A stretch of DNA of 64,000 bases from Virgibacillus salexigens (GCF_014905415.1 NZ_BNEO01000002.1:744001-808000), one strand, 5' to 3'. Positions 25,933-35,528 are shown, counted from the stretch's first letter. The notes: generated from the letters alone by a model not told the origin. Numbers and translations: made by a program.

Positions 25933-26782
25933 TGTTCTCGATTCCTTTTGCTGCTTTTATGGTATTTTTTAAAAGCATCGTTATCGTCATGGGCCCTACT
26001 CCTTTGGGCACCGGTGTAAGGTATGATGCTTTTTGTGCAACACTTTCAAAGTCCACATCACCCGTTAATGAGCCATCTTTTAATCGATTAATCCCAACAT
26101 CAATTACAGCAGCACCTTCTTTTATGTAGCTTGCATCAATTCCATTAGCTCTTCCGACAGCTACAATTAAGATATCCGCTTGATTCGTATACTGTTTAAG
26201 GTTTTGTGTTCTTGAATGACAATAGGTGACAGTTGCATGATTGTTTAATAATAGTTGTCCAACTGGCTTACCAACGATATTACTTCTTCCTACAATAACA
26301 GCATGCTTACCTTCTATTTCAATATCTTTAGATTGGAGCATCGTTAGAATTCCATATGGGGTGCAGGGTAAAAACGTATCCATTCCAGTCATCATTCTCC
26401 CAATACTTACCGGGTGAAATCCATCAACATCTTTTTCAGGACGAATTGCTTCAATTACTTTTTGTTCGTTAATATGTTCTGGAAGTGGGAGTTGAACAAG
26501 TATTCCATGAACGGAATGATCATCGTTTAATTGATCAATTTGGTTTAATAATTCCTCCTCCGTTATGGTCGTAGGTAACTCAATTAAATCCGAAGAAATA
26601 CCTGTTTCTAAGCAAGCTTTCTCCTTCCCTCTCACATAGGACTTTGAGGCAGGATTGTCACCGACTAAAACCACGGTCAAGTGTGGATGAATACCATCGT
26701 TCTTTAGTGACACTACCTCATCTTTCATTTCCGTTCTGAGTTGCTGTGCTAATTCTTTTCCATTAATTATTTCTGCTGCCAT
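25922..26782 (-). CDS. folD: Bifunctional methylenetetrahydrofolate dehydrogenase/cyclohydrolase
   Basis: A 286-aa FolD that interconverts 5,10-methylene- and 10-formyl-tetrahydrofolate. The catalytic region (SKSYVRGKEKAC) has Tyr and Lys, followed by VQLPLPEHI, DVDGFHPVSIGRM and the NADP-binding GRSNIVGKPVGQLL. PKGVGPMTITMLLKNT closes the protein. The start ATG at 26782 follows AGGGGGAAG. It lies between nusB and xseA as in B. subtilis. Confidence 0.96.
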   Translation of the reverse strand: MAAEIINGKELAQQLRTEMKDEVVSLKNDGIHPHLTVVLVGDNPASKSYVRGKEKACLETGISSDLIELPTTITEEELLNQIDQLNDDHSVHGILVQLPLPEHINEQKVIEAIRPEKDVDGFHPVSIGRMMTGMDTFLPCTPYGILTMLQSKDIEIEGKHAVIVGRSNIVGKPVGQLLLNNHATVTYCHSRTQNLKQYTNQADILIVAVGRANGIDASYIKEGAAVIDVGINRLKDGSLTGDVDFESVAQKASYLTPVPKGVGPMTITMLLKNTIKAAKGIENSEG

Positions 26783-26805
26783 CGTAGACTTCCCCCTCTG
26801 TATAA

Positions 26806-27186
26806 TTAATTTACAAATTTAGATAGTACACCATTGATAAATTTGCCTGAATTATCATCACCATATGTATTCCCTAATTCAATTGCTTCGTTTATTGAAA
26901 CATTCGTTGGAATATCTTCTAAATAATTTAGTTCGAAGATAGCAATTCGTAAAATTGTCTTCTCAACAGAGGCAATTCGGTCAATTGTCCAATTTTCAAG
27001 CTTCTCAGATATTAAATCGTCTATCTCAACTTTATACTTTGCTACCCCTTCCACGAGAATGGTTAAAAAAGCATCTTTTGTCTCGTTTTCTAAAAAATGA
27101 TTCATTGCTTCGATTGGTTGATTATCATTAATATCTAATTGGAACAATATCTGTAATGCCTTTTCTCTTGCCGTGTGTCTGTTCAT
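26806..27186 (-). CDS. nusB: Transcription antitermination protein NusB
   Basis: A 126-aa all-helical protein that binds boxA with NusE (S10) for rRNA antitermination. Signature segments are [16 protein letters not shown] at the N-terminus and [26 protein letters not shown] near the end. It lies 23 bases upstream of folD. The 224 bases before it hold no gene. Confidence 0.95.
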   Translation of the reverse strand: MNRHTAREKALQILFQLDINDNQPIEAMNHFLENETKDAFLTILVEGVAKYKVEIDDLISEKLENWTIDRIASVEKTILRIAIFELNYLEDIPTNVSINEAIELGNTYGDDNSGKFINGVLSKFVN

Positions 27187-27370
27187 TATTGGTAACTCCT
27201 TTTAACGTATCTTCTACAAATAATAACACGATTATTAACCCAACGCTACAATCAGCAAATGTATCATATATAAAAAAGGATTTCAGCTTATTGATACCTG
27301 CTCCGAACCAAACAAATCCAAGGCAATGTGCAACATACATTTGTTGTGGAGGGCTAGGTATCTAAATGAA

Positions 27371-27409
27371 TAAGAGGCCAATCGGATATAAATCCGCTTG
27401 ACCTCTTGA
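27371..27409 (-). terminator. Terminator downstream of yqhY
   Basis: On the reverse strand AAGAGGTCAAGCGGAT pairs with ATCCGATTGGCCTCTT around a TTAT loop, followed by ATTCATTT. The T run is short, so partial read-through into nusB is possible. Confidence 0.65.
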
Positions 27410-27410
27410 A

Positions 27411-27800
27411 TTAAGCTTCTATTTCATCGGAGCCTTCTTCCATTTGGATCCCGACAACATGAACATTGATTTCATCAATATCTAAAGCAGTCATATTCTT
27501 TAATGTTTGTCTGATATTGGATTGAAGCAATTGAGCTACTTGGGGGATAGATACTCCAAAGTTCAAGATAACAAAAAGATCGATACTTATTCCGCTTTCT
27601 GTTAATTCAACCTTTACCCCTTTACTATGCGCTTTCTTTCCAAATCGTTCTGCTACGCCGGACGCGAAATTCCCACGCATTGCGTAGAGACCATCAACTT
27701 CTGTCGCAGCTATTCCAGCAATAACTTCGATTACTTCAGGCGCTATTTCTACTTTACCTAGATTATCTTCACTAACGTTCAGTAGAGGTTGTTCACTCAT
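27411..27800 (-). CDS. yqhY: Asp23/Gls24 family protein YqhY
   Basis: A 129-aa Asp23-domain protein (IAPEVIEVIAGIAATEVDGL at the start, ISIDLFVILNFGVSIPQVAQ in the middle). In B. subtilis YqhY is tied to acetyl-CoA carboxylase function, and its gene always follows accBC, as it does here 28 bases downstream. It is cytoplasmic and acts by an uncertain mechanism. Sequence and context leave little doubt about the family. Confidence 0.92.
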   Translation of the reverse strand: MSEQPLLNVSEDNLGKVEIAPEVIEVIAGIAATEVDGLYAMRGNFASGVAERFGKKAHSKGVKVELTESGISIDLFVILNFGVSIPQVAQLLQSNIRQTLKNMTALDIDEINVHVVGIQMEEGSDEIEA

Positions 27801-27828
27801 GTGCTCACTCCTTTATTTATAATCGATT

Positions 27829-29190
27829 CTATTCCGTTTTGTCTTGTACGATGGGATTTTCTTCAAGAAATTTGGTATTGAAATCACCATTAATAAATAC
27901 TTTATTCTCCATGATTAACCGATGGAAAGGAATGGTTGTATGAACACCTTCCACAATAAATTCATCTAATGACCGTTTCATGCGCTTAATTGCTTCTTCA
28001 CGGGTATTACCATACGTAATTAATTTGGCCACCATTGAATCATAAAAAGGTGGTATCCGATAATCAGAGTATACCGCTGAATCCACCCTTACCCCAAGTC
28101 CTCCTGGTGGTAAGTACATGTCAATAGTTCCGGCAGAAGGCATAAAGTTTTTAAATGGATTCTCAGCATTTATTCTACACTCAATCGCCCAACCTTCCAG
28201 CGTAATATCGGATTGTTTAATAGACAGCTCTTCATTATTCGCCACATTAATCTGCTCTTTAATTAGATCCAACCCAGTTACCATTTCTGTTACTGGATGT
28301 TCTACTTGAATTCGGGTATTCATTTCCATAAAATAAAAGGAATTACTTGTACGATCAAAAATGTATTCAATTGTTCCTGCACCTTCATATCCAACTGCTT
28401 TAGCAGCTTTCACAGAAGCCTCTCCCATTTTCGCTCTAAGTTCTGGTGTTAATGCAGGAGATGGAGATTCTTCAATCAACTTTTGCAACCTTCGTTGAAT
28501 ACTGCAATCACGTTCTCCTAAATGAACGACATTTCCATGTCTGTCAGCCAATATTTGAATCTCAACATGTCGAAAATCTTCTATATATTTTTCGAGGTAT
28601 ACACCAGCATTACCAAAAGATGTTTCTGCTTCTTTTTGGGTTAGTTCAATCCCTTTAAGCAACTCTTCTTCTGAGCGAGCAACTCGAATTCCTTTACCAC
28701 CACCACCAGCAGTAGCTTTTATAATAACTGGATAACCTATTTCTTCTGCTATCGAAATTGCTTCGTCTTCATTTTCAATAATTCCTTTTGAGCCCGGAAC
28801 AATTGGAACATTCGCTTCGTCCATTGTTTTTCTCGCAACATCCTTAATCCCCATCTTTTGTATTGCTTCAGGGGTAGGGCCGACAAAAGTAATATTGCAT
28901 GCACGGCAAATCTCCGCAAAATCAGCATTCTCTGCCAAAAAGCCATAACCAGGATGAATCGCATCGACTTCGGTTAATATTGCTACACTCATGATATTTG
29001 TAAAGTTAAGATAGCTGTCTTTACTCTGTGTTGGACCAATACAATAAGCTTCATCGGCCATTTGTACATGTAGTGCTTCACTATCTGCTTGGGAATATAC
29101 AGCTACGGTTTCGATGTCTAACTCTTTACATGCTCGAATAATCCGAACTGCTATTTCTCCTCTGTTAGCAATCAACAGTTTTTTAATCAC
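27829..29190 (-). CDS. accC: Acetyl-CoA carboxylase biotin carboxylase subunit
   Basis: A 453-aa ATP-grasp enzyme that carboxylates biotin on AccB, the first half-reaction of fatty acid synthesis. Visible motifs are KKLLIANRGEIAVRIIRACK, HPGYGFLAENADFA, the glycine-rich ATP loop ATAGGGGKGIRV, ERDCSIQRRLQKLIEE and MEMNTRIQVEHPVTE. It lies 13 bases after accB in an operon with yqhY. Confidence 0.97.
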   Translation of the reverse strand: MIKKLLIANRGEIAVRIIRACKELDIETVAVYSQADSEALHVQMADEAYCIGPTQSKDSYLNFTNIMSVAILTEVDAIHPGYGFLAENADFAEICRACNITFVGPTPEAIQKMGIKDVARKTMDEANVPIVPGSKGIIENEDEAISIAEEIGYPVIIKATAGGGGKGIRVARSEEELLKGIELTQKEAETSFGNAGVYLEKYIEDFRHVEIQILADRHGNVVHLGERDCSIQRRLQKLIEESPSPALTPELRAKMGEASVKAAKAVGYEGAGTIEYIFDRTSNSFYFMEMNTRIQVEHPVTEMVTGLDLIKEQINVANNEELSIKQSDITLEGWAIECRINAENPFKNFMPSAGTIDMYLPPGGLGVRVDSAVYSDYRIPPFYDSMVAKLITYGNTREEAIKRMKRSLDEFIVEGVHTTIPFHRLIMENKVFINGDFNTKFLEENPIVQDKTE

Positions 29191-29203
29191 TCTTTACATC
29201 CCC

Positions 29204-29698
29204 TTACTTTGTGTTTACCCGGAATAATGGCTGGCCATATTCAACAAGCTCACCATTTTCAACTAGGATTTCTACAATTTCTCCTGAAACTTCGGCTTCG
29301 ATTTCATTAAATAATTTCATCGCCTCAACTATACAAACAACCGATGATTTGTCCACTTTACTTCCCAATTTTACAAAATCATCTTTTTCAGGGGATGGTG
29401 CAGTATAAAATGTTCCTACCATTGGCGATACAATTTCATGATCATATGCAGGCTTACTACTAGGATCCTCTTTCACAGGCTCTTCTACCTTACGTTCCAC
29501 AACTTGGCGCTCTGCTGGTGTTGCAGCTTCAGCTGGCTCAGGAGAGAGTGAAGCCGGTAAAGCGGGAGCATCTTGTAGTTTTTTCGTTGTACTTGTTTTC
29601 TTCAGTGACACTGAAGTTCCATGTGATTCGTACGTGAATTCTTCAATGGTCGATTTGTCAATCAGTTTTATAATTTCTTGTATTTCATTTACATTCAT
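29204..29698 (-). CDS. accB: Acetyl-CoA carboxylase biotin carboxyl carrier protein
   Basis: A 164-aa protein from the ATG at 29698 ([16 protein letters not shown]), with AAGGGGTG about ten bases upstream. An in-frame ATG seven codons earlier lacks a ribosome site. The N-terminal helical region, a Pro/Ala-rich linker (residues 40-85) and the C-terminal biotinyl domain with the biotinylated Lys in [11 protein letters not shown] are all present. Confidence 0.96.
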   Translation of the reverse strand: MNVNEIQEIIKLIDKSTIEEFTYESHGTSVSLKKTSTTKKLQDAPALPASLSPEPAEAATPAERQVVERKVEEPVKEDPSSKPAYDHEIVSPMVGTFYTAPSPEKDDFVKLGSKVDKSSVVCIVEAMKLFNEIEAEVSGEIVEILVENGELVEYGQPLFRVNTK

Positions 29699-29887
29699 GA
29701 TTGTTTGGCACCCCTTCATCGTTAAACTTGTTATTAGGTACTAATAACTCCTCTTAATATTCTACGATAAATACATAACAAACTTCAAGATTTATTATGA
29801 AGAGGTCATGCACCGTATTCATAGATTTCCGTTTTATTATACCAATGTTACTAGTGGAAAGCGAATGTTTGAACAATCAATGTAAAT

Positions 29888-29916
29888 GAAAAATCCGGGT
29901 AACTCAAGTTCCCGGA
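29888..29916 (-). terminator. Terminator of the spoIIIA operon
   Basis: On the reverse strand ATCCGGGAACT pairs with AGTTACCCGGAT around TG, followed by TTTTTCATTT. It lies 15 bases after spoIIIAH and isolates the operon from accB. Confidence 0.85.
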
Positions 29917-29930
29917 TCGTCAAATAATAA

Positions 29931-30563
29931 TTATTGATTGCTTTCGGTTTCTGTATTTTCAGTTTCGCTGCCTTCCGTTTCATTGTTTTCAGTTTCAGCT
30001 TGCGTTTCAGAAGGAACATAGGATACATTAACTTTCTTATCTCCTAATTCATCTTTAACCATTTGTATAATAGAAACAGCGTCTGACTTAGGTAAGCTCT
30101 CTTCTACTTTAACTTGTACCGTCACACTATCTTCTTCTGAACGGACTAACACGTCTTCATAATTCGCAGAAGCAATAATGGATTCTTCTAATATTTTTTC
30201 TTTCGATGAACGGTCTTCAATACTATCGATTGCTTCTAAAGCTTTGTCTTTTTCTGCAGGCGTTGATGAACTAGACGCTACAATATCTGTGAGTCTTTCT
30301 TTTTCCATGTCTCGTTCATCTTGTAATTCCATTCGAATTGTAGTAAATAGCTGATCTTGTCCAACATTCGAAATATCGTCTACTTCTGCATTACCATCTG
30401 AATCGGTTGTATCTGAATCTGTTGGTACCGCTTCATTACCATTTCCTTGCCCTTCATTAATATAAGCGAGATCTTCATTGTCTGGAGAAGTCATATAATA
30501 AACACTTAATACAATCATTAAACTTAACATCGTTAATAACCAAACTGTTTGCTTTTTTAACAT
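29931..30563 (-). CDS. spoIIIAH: Stage III sporulation protein AH
   Basis: A 210-aa mother-cell membrane protein with one N-terminal membrane anchor (residues 7-25) and an extracytoplasmic domain. That domain has the YscJ/FliF-like ring-forming fold at about residues 100-190 and pairs with forespore SpoIIQ across the engulfment gap. An acidic linker precedes it. The tail is a run of E, T and N (ETEGSETENTETESNQ type), longer than in B. subtilis. It is the last gene of the operon. Confidence 0.94.
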   Translation of the reverse strand: MLKKQTVWLLTMLSLMIVLSVYYMTSPDNEDLAYINEGQGNGNEAVPTDSDTTDSDGNAEVDDISNVGQDQLFTTIRMELQDERDMEKERLTDIVASSSSTPAEKDKALEAIDSIEDRSSKEKILEESIIASANYEDVLVRSEEDSVTVQVKVEESLPKSDAVSIIQMVKDELGDKKVNVSYVPSETQAETENNETEGSETENTETESNQ

Positions 30564-30579
30564 AAAATCATTCCTCCCT

Positions 30580-31209
30580 TTAATTCTTCTGCATTACAGA
30601 TACTCTATGCGTAGGAACATCTAATACTCTTGAAACAGCTTCAACTATCCATTTTTTTACAGTTGCATGATCAGCTCCTTTTGCTACGATAAATACACCC
30701 CTTACTTCTGGTTTCTTTGTCTGAATAAGCAATGGTACCTCTTTTTCACCTTGTCTAACCAATACTGTTTGCGCTTCTTCTGTTGAATCCTCTACCTCTC
30801 TGGTGCCACCATTTTTATCTGTTTCTTTCGTTGTTTGTTGCCCTTTTACTAGATTTTTCTCATAAACTTTTATATTTGTAGATTCTAGATTGACCATTAC
30901 TTCTGCGTCAGAAACGCCTTTAATTTTGTTTAATAACTCTTGTAAATCTTTGGTGTAAATGGATTCTAGTTCCTCCATATTAGAAGTTGTATTCGTTTTA
31001 TTGGATGCTGTTTCTTGAGCTGGTTGTTCGGTAGGTGTTTGTTCTATTGGTTGCTGTTCATCCATTGACTCTGGGGATGAAGAAAAGATATTTCCTACAA
31101 TAAGTAACATTATACTTACCAATCCTAAAATAACGATATATCCTAGTTTTTTAGGTGGTTTCTTACTGCCATCTGCCTTTTGGAAAAGTTTTTCTAATTT
31201 TTCTTTCAA
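30580..31209 (-). CDS. spoIIIAG: Stage III sporulation protein AG
   Basis: About 209 aa from a TTG at 31209 preceded by GGGAGGGAGGGG. A longer frame begins at an ATG inside that ribosome site. A single membrane segment spans about residues 20-40. A Gln/Thr/Pro-rich linker and a ring-building motif domain (YTKDLQELLNKIKGVSDAEVM and GVFIVAKGADHATVK) follow. It forms the large ring of the SpoIIIA-SpoIIQ channel. It overlaps spoIIIAF by four bases. Confidence 0.93.
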   Translation of the reverse strand: MKEKLEKLFQKADGSKKPPKKLGYIVILGLVSIMLLIVGNIFSSSPESMDEQQPIEQTPTEQPAQETASNKTNTTSNMEELESIYTKDLQELLNKIKGVSDAEVMVNLESTNIKVYEKNLVKGQQTTKETDKNGGTREVEDSTEEAQTVLVRQGEKEVPLLIQTKKPEVRGVFIVAKGADHATVKKWIVEAVSRVLDVPTHRVSVMQKN

Positions 31210-31835
31210 GATGCCCCTCCCTCCCATTGCAGTGTAAGTTTTTTATCTTCGAGCTCCCATACATCCTTAAGCAATGCTTTTATCTCTTCATTCTGCTCAT
31301 TTTCTTTTGCCGTATCAGGGTTGTCCGTATTAATTACAACATCATCAACTATACTCACTGCTCCCTCCCCATCATTTGATTCTCGTAAATAAACAATGAC
31401 TTCATCCAAATTTTCAAATGTCATCTCCTGTTCATTAGCAAACAAAAACTGTATATCTCTTATCTCTGTTTGAAATTCCTCTTGAAGTGGTTGTTCTGCT
31501 AAATCATTTAGTTGGACAGCCATTTGTTCTAAAATATATGCATCTTGTGTGCCATCTATTTCATTTTTTTGAGATTCAATTAAATTTTCCATTGATTCTT
31601 CTTCTATCCTGCCTTCCTCAACCCTGTCTATAGAAGCTTCCAAGGCACTTTTAATATCAATATTAAATAGGAAAAAAATTGGTTTTAATAAAATGAGTAT
31701 AAGAATTAAACCTACTACCAATTTGATATATTTTTTCATTGATCCTGATGGAATAATTAAATCTATGATTGCTGCTAAGAGTAAAAACAAGATAATTTGT
31801 GTAACCCAATCAATTAACATTTCCATACTTATCAC
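31206..31835 (-). CDS. spoIIIAF: Stage III sporulation protein AF
   Basis: A 209-aa protein with two N-terminal membrane helices (about residues 8-27 and 35-55) and a soluble acidic C-terminal domain. It belongs to the mother-cell membrane part of the feeding-tube channel. It starts one base after spoIIIAE and overlaps spoIIIAG, so the genes are translationally coupled. Confidence 0.93.
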   Translation of the reverse strand: MISMEMLIDWVTQIILFLLLAAIIDLIIPSGSMKKYIKLVVGLILILILLKPIFFLFNIDIKSALEASIDRVEEGRIEEESMENLIESQKNEIDGTQDAYILEQMAVQLNDLAEQPLQEEFQTEIRDIQFLFANEQEMTFENLDEVIVYLRESNDGEGAVSIVDDVVINTDNPDTAKENEQNEEIKALLKDVWELEDKKLTLQWEGGAS

Positions 31836-31836
31836 C

Positions 31837-33012
31837 CTATCGTAATAGCAAAGTAAGATTACTTGCTACAATTATAATAACGATTGCTAAAAAGAACATA
31901 AACGAAACTGCCAAAAGACAGGCTAGAATAAATACGATATATTTACTAATGGTATTTAGTGTCGTTATCACAGGGCCATCGCCAATTGGCTGTAGGACGG
32001 CGGCGGCCAATTTGTAGATAATGGCAATAGCAAATATCTTTAATGCCGGGAATAGTGCAATGAATAAGATAATGAGTACGCCTACAATTCCAATTGCATT
32101 TTTTAATAATAAGGAAGCACTAAGTATTGTATCCGCAGCATCCGTAAATGTTCGACCGACAACAGGGATGAAATTTCCTGTAATGAATTTTGCTGTTTTC
32201 ATTGCTACGCCATCTTGAATTGCACTGGCTGCACCTTGAACCGACATCACACTTAAAAAAATCGTTAAAAATACACCCAATGTGCCTAAACCAACCGTTT
32301 TGAATAGATTAGCAAGATGTGTAACCTTATAATTTTCATTTAAGCTACTAACAATGACTAATAAAGCAGATAAGAATAGTAAGGGTAAAACGAAGGAAGA
32401 AATAATTAAACCACAAGCATGAATAAGAAAGATAATAATTGGATGAAAAAAAGAAACAGCTACGACATTACCAAATGATGCCATAAGACCAAGTACCAGT
32501 GGCAACAGAGCGATCATAAAACTACTCATACTATCAATCGCATCTTTCGCATATGTAACTGCTGAATAAAAGCTATTTAATGCTAAAAAAATTAACACGA
32601 TATAAACAACAAAATAAGCAATCTTGCTTACAGTGCTCTTTTCAAAAGCATTATGCATGGTTTGTAGCATAATGGAAAACAGAGTTAACATAAACAAAGA
32701 GCCTAGCAATTTTCCATTTAGAATTAATTCATGAAATAAAAATTCTACAAATCCAATTAGAATATTCTTTAAGGAGATAGAACCTTGATCTTTAATGAAT
32801 TCATAAACACTTGTTTTTTCAAGTTCAGGCAGATAACCACCGTATTCTTGAACCAGTTCCCCCCAATATTTTTGTACACCTTCCAACGAGATCTCTTTGA
32901 GCATACTATCTTGTATTTCAGGAACGTCCGTACTTGCTGAAATCGATGCTTGTCCCAGAAAGAAAAAGAAAAAAGTGAATAACAGGAATACCATTTTTTT
33001 AGTTGATTTCAT
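31837..33012 (-). CDS. spoIIIAE: Stage III sporulation protein AE
   Basis: A 391-aa polytopic membrane protein with an N-terminal signal-like helix (residues 7-25) and about seven further hydrophobic segments. The conserved block KFITGNFIPVVGRTFTDAAD lies near residue 285. It is the largest membrane component of the SpoIIIA channel and resembles type III secretion export gate parts only distantly. It lies 27 bases after spoIIIAD. Confidence 0.94.
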   Translation of the reverse strand: MKSTKKMVFLLFTFFFFFLGQASISASTDVPEIQDSMLKEISLEGVQKYWGELVQEYGGYLPELEKTSVYEFIKDQGSISLKNILIGFVEFLFHELILNGKLLGSLFMLTLFSIMLQTMHNAFEKSTVSKIAYFVVYIVLIFLALNSFYSAVTYAKDAIDSMSSFMIALLPLVLGLMASFGNVVAVSFFHPIIIFLIHACGLIISSFVLPLLFLSALLVIVSSLNENYKVTHLANLFKTVGLGTLGVFLTIFLSVMSVQGAASAIQDGVAMKTAKFITGNFIPVVGRTFTDAADTILSASLLLKNAIGIVGVLIILFIALFPALKIFAIAIIYKLAAAVLQPIGDGPVITTLNTISKYIVFILACLLAVSFMFFLAIVIIIVASNLTLLLR

Positions 33013-33039
33013 TCCTAATATTTACTCCTTTCTGGAAAT

Positions 33040-33432
33040 TTACGTGGCAGGTAAGAATCGTAAAATTGCCTCAATAACAGCTGTAATAATTGGAACCGCT
33101 AATAATAAAATAAATATTTTACCTGCAAGCTCTATCTTAGATGCTACGGATGCTAATCCCGCATCTTTCGTAATACTTGCACCCAGCTCAGCAATATATG
33201 CAATCCCAATGATCTTTAGAATGGTTTCCAAATACATGCCATCTACTTGAGCCTTAGCACCTAGTGTTTGAATTAATTGAAAAATACTGCCAATTTGTTG
33301 GATAATAGAAATAAAAATAATGATGCCTGTTATAACAATTACAAAAAAAGCAAAGGTACTATTTACATCTTTTAAGATGATAAATAGCAAACTAGCTACA
33401 AGGCCCAATGTTACTATTTGTAAAATATCCAT
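33040..33432 (-). CDS. spoIIIAD: Stage III sporulation protein AD
   Basis: A 130-aa protein with four predicted membrane helices and the family sequence IAYIAELGASITKDAGLASV. It is a mother-cell membrane subunit of the SpoIIIA complex. Six bases separate it from spoIIIAC. Confidence 0.94.
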   Translation of the reverse strand: MDILQIVTLGLVASLLFIILKDVNSTFAFFVIVITGIIIFISIIQQIGSIFQLIQTLGAKAQVDGMYLETILKIIGIAYIAELGASITKDAGLASVASKIELAGKIFILLLAVPIITAVIEAILRFLPAT

Positions 33433-33438
33433 ATAGCA

Positions 33439-33645
33439 TTACCCTTGATAGAGAAATACAGATTTGATTTGCTGAAATAAATCGGATAAACCATCTATAA
33501 CGAGTACGAGCACGATAATAAATCCAATTAAGGTGGCAAATTGAGCAATTTCTTCTTTACCCATTTGTTTTAAAATCGTATGAATTAAGGCTACAATAAT
33601 TCCTATACCGGCTATTTGAAACAAGATAGTAGCATCTGTAAACAT
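33439..33645 (-). CDS. spoIIIAC: Stage III sporulation protein AC
   Basis: A 68-aa protein with two membrane helices (IAGIGIIVALIHTILKQMGK at the start, then TLIGFIIVLVLVI). Its size and place between AB and AD are as in all spoIIIA operons. GGAGTTAACCC provides the ribosome site. Confidence 0.94.
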   Translation of the reverse strand: MFTDATILFQIAGIGIIVALIHTILKQMGKEEIAQFATLIGFIIVLVLVIDGLSDLFQQIKSVFLYQG

Positions 33646-33663
33646 CGGGTTAACTCCTTTCCC

Positions 33664-34176
33664 CTATAGAAGCAGCAATACAATAAATAATCCACATAAT
33701 ACCCCTAAACTCTTTGTCATCTTGCCATATTTCTGATACTGTTCGCTGGCGTCTTCTAATTCTCGATCCAAATGACTTGCAGCTAATTGGATATGCTTTT
33801 GTTGTTGAAGAAAATCATGTTGCCCTAACGTTTGTCCAAATTGGAGTAAGATCTCTTTTTCGTTATTTCCTAAACAAGAAATATCCATCAGCTCATCTAA
33901 ACTATTCTGCCAAACAATACCAAAATCTTTACTTTCCTGATTCATATTTTTATACAACCGATCGAAGAAAGCATGTATTGGAAACGGGGTTTGATTTTTA
34001 ATCGTGTGAAAAGCATCTTGTAATGGCAATTGACTATACATCATTTCAGCTTCAAGAATCTGTAAAGCATTTTTCACCTGGCGAATATGCTTTGGGCGAT
34101 TTGCTAAACGATTACTCCATTCAAATCCAATCCACGTCGTTGTACAAATAAACAAAAGTGCACCAACCCATTGCAT
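33664..34176 (-). CDS. spoIIIAB: Stage III sporulation protein AB
   Basis: A 170-aa protein with a membrane helix at each end (residues 2-20 and 152-170) and a helical cytoplasmic middle (LQILEAEMMYSQLPLQDAF), resembling type II secretion GspF-like fragments. It works with the ATPase SpoIIIAA and lies 23 bases after it. Confidence 0.93.
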   Translation of the reverse strand: MQWVGALLFICTTTWIGFEWSNRLANRPKHIRQVKNALQILEAEMMYSQLPLQDAFHTIKNQTPFPIHAFFDRLYKNMNQESKDFGIVWQNSLDELMDISCLGNNEKEILLQFGQTLGQHDFLQQQKHIQLAASHLDRELEDASEQYQKYGKMTKSLGVLCGLFIVLLLL

Positions 34177-34199
34177 TGGATCAAACCTCCATTGTATTG

Positions 34200-35102
34200 T
34201 TATGACATTCGTTTTCCCTCTGCATCGTGTATCCCTCGAAAACGTCCCAACGATAATGTGCTGTCTAAAATAAGATAACGATGAAAGATTCTTTGATTTA
34301 TAAGTGCTTGTATCGTAGGACGCTTTTTTAGTTCTTCTAGTGTTTGTCCATGTACGCTACATACAACAACCACACCAGCGTTTAAAGCTTCCAATAACGC
34401 ATCCACATCCTTCTTACCGCCGATTTCATCAACAATAAGTATTTCCGGTGACATCGACCGTATCATCATCATCATTCCTTCGGCTTTAGGACATGCATCC
34501 ATAACGTCTGTTCTTAACCCTAAATCATGTTGAGGTACTCCTTTAATCGATGCAGCGATTTCAGATCGTTCATCGATAACACCTACTTTTTTAGCAGGGA
34601 CGTTCTTCCAACCTGTGGAAATAATTCTTGCGATGTCTCGAATAAGCGTTGTTTTTCCGGTTTGTGGTGCACCTACGATGAGTGTATTCAGATACCCTTG
34701 GTGATAGAGATAAGGCATAATTTTAGTTGCAACACCAATTTTTTCCTTAGCAATACGTATATTCAAAAAAGTGATGAATTGAATTGCTTTAACAGCACCA
34801 TTTAATGTATTTACTTTTCCTGCTAAACCGACACGATGTCCACCTTCAATTGTCATATATCCTTCTCTAAGCTCTTCTTCCATACGATATAAAGAATATT
34901 CACTAAGTTGGTTAATAATGTGTACAAAATCAAGCTTGTTTGGTAAAGCTTGATTGAGCCACTCTTGTTTGGTATGAAAGATTAATTCCAAGGGCCTATT
35001 TAGTCGTAAGCGGATTTCTTGTAGCTGATCCCATCTATTCCCAATTCTACTATTTAGTTCATGTTGTATTCCTTCTGGGAAGAGTCTAATTATTTCCTCC
35101 AT
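34200..35102 (-). CDS. spoIIIAA: Stage III sporulation ATPase AA
   Basis: A 300-aa secretion-type ATPase. Walker A is GAPQTGKTTLIRD, Walker B lies in PEILIVDEIGG, and LNAGVVVVCSVHG contains the conserved His box. It is thought to power or gate the mother cell-to-forespore channel. It is the first gene of the operon, about 35 bases after the sigma-E -10 box. Confidence 0.95.
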   Translation of the reverse strand: MEEIIRLFPEGIQHELNSRIGNRWDQLQEIRLRLNRPLELIFHTKQEWLNQALPNKLDFVHIINQLSEYSLYRMEEELREGYMTIEGGHRVGLAGKVNTLNGAVKAIQFITFLNIRIAKEKIGVATKIMPYLYHQGYLNTLIVGAPQTGKTTLIRDIARIISTGWKNVPAKKVGVIDERSEIAASIKGVPQHDLGLRTDVMDACPKAEGMMMMIRSMSPEILIVDEIGGKKDVDALLEALNAGVVVVCSVHGQTLEELKKRPTIQALINQRIFHRYLILDSTLSLGRFRGIHDAEGKRMS

Positions 35103-35136
35103 AAATTTTCCTCACTTTTTATATCACTTACTAGTC

Positions 35137-35165
35137 AATGTATGCTCGCTTGGACAAATTATGAC
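35137..35165 (-). promoter_or_regulatory. Sigma-E promoter of the spoIIIA operon
   Basis: On the reverse strand GTCATAA (35159-35165) and CATACATT (35137-35144) are separated by 14 bases, a nearly perfect match to the mother-cell sigma-E consensus. This places the operon under early mother-cell control. Confidence 0.85.
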
Positions 35166-35250
35166 CTATTTACACTAGCTATTACGAAGCATTTATTAAT
35201 AACCTACTATTATTAATAGAAAGCAGTTAATTAATTGACTATTCTCTGTA

Positions 35251-35473
35251 TTTTTGGAATGCACAAGCAATTAAAAATGGAACAAGAACAAGAATGTATA
35301 GTTGAGACAGAAGAAGACTCAAGAGGGGTTTACGCCTAATGGAGAAATGGAAGTCTAACTTCAAAAGGGAGTTCAACAAGGGGCTAATGAAACGTGGAAG
35401 AAGCCTTTCTAGTACGATGTGGAAAGAAAAAAATGATGATAGAAGCAGTCCGCCGATATTTCTGCAGATAAAC
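35251..35473. other. Stretch without a confident gene; overlapping small frames
   Basis: B. subtilis has yqhV here, but no yqhV-like membrane protein is seen. On the forward strand an acidic 26-codon frame (MHKQLKMEQEQECIVETEED) ends in TAATG and overlaps a basic 55-codon frame (MEKWKSNFKREFNKGL, 35339-35506) with AAGAGGGG upstream. On the reverse strand a 78-codon hydrophobic frame has only a TTG start and no ribosome site. None is supported well enough to call a gene. Confidence 0.35.
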
Positions 35474-35506
35474 AAAAAGCTGTCGAGTAATACCCGACAG
35501 CTTTAA
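35474..35506 (-). terminator. Terminator of efp
   Basis: AAAGCTGTCG pairs with CGACAGCTTT around a nine-base loop. On the reverse strand it is followed by TTG and a T-rich stretch. Confidence 0.8.
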
Positions 35507-35528
35507 CAATTTGATTGAAATTCTATCA

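Noticed and set aside
35239-35475. 78-codon hydrophobic reverse frame as yqhV
   Set aside because: It starts with TTG without a ribosome site, is antisense to charged frames, and lacks the YqhV layout.
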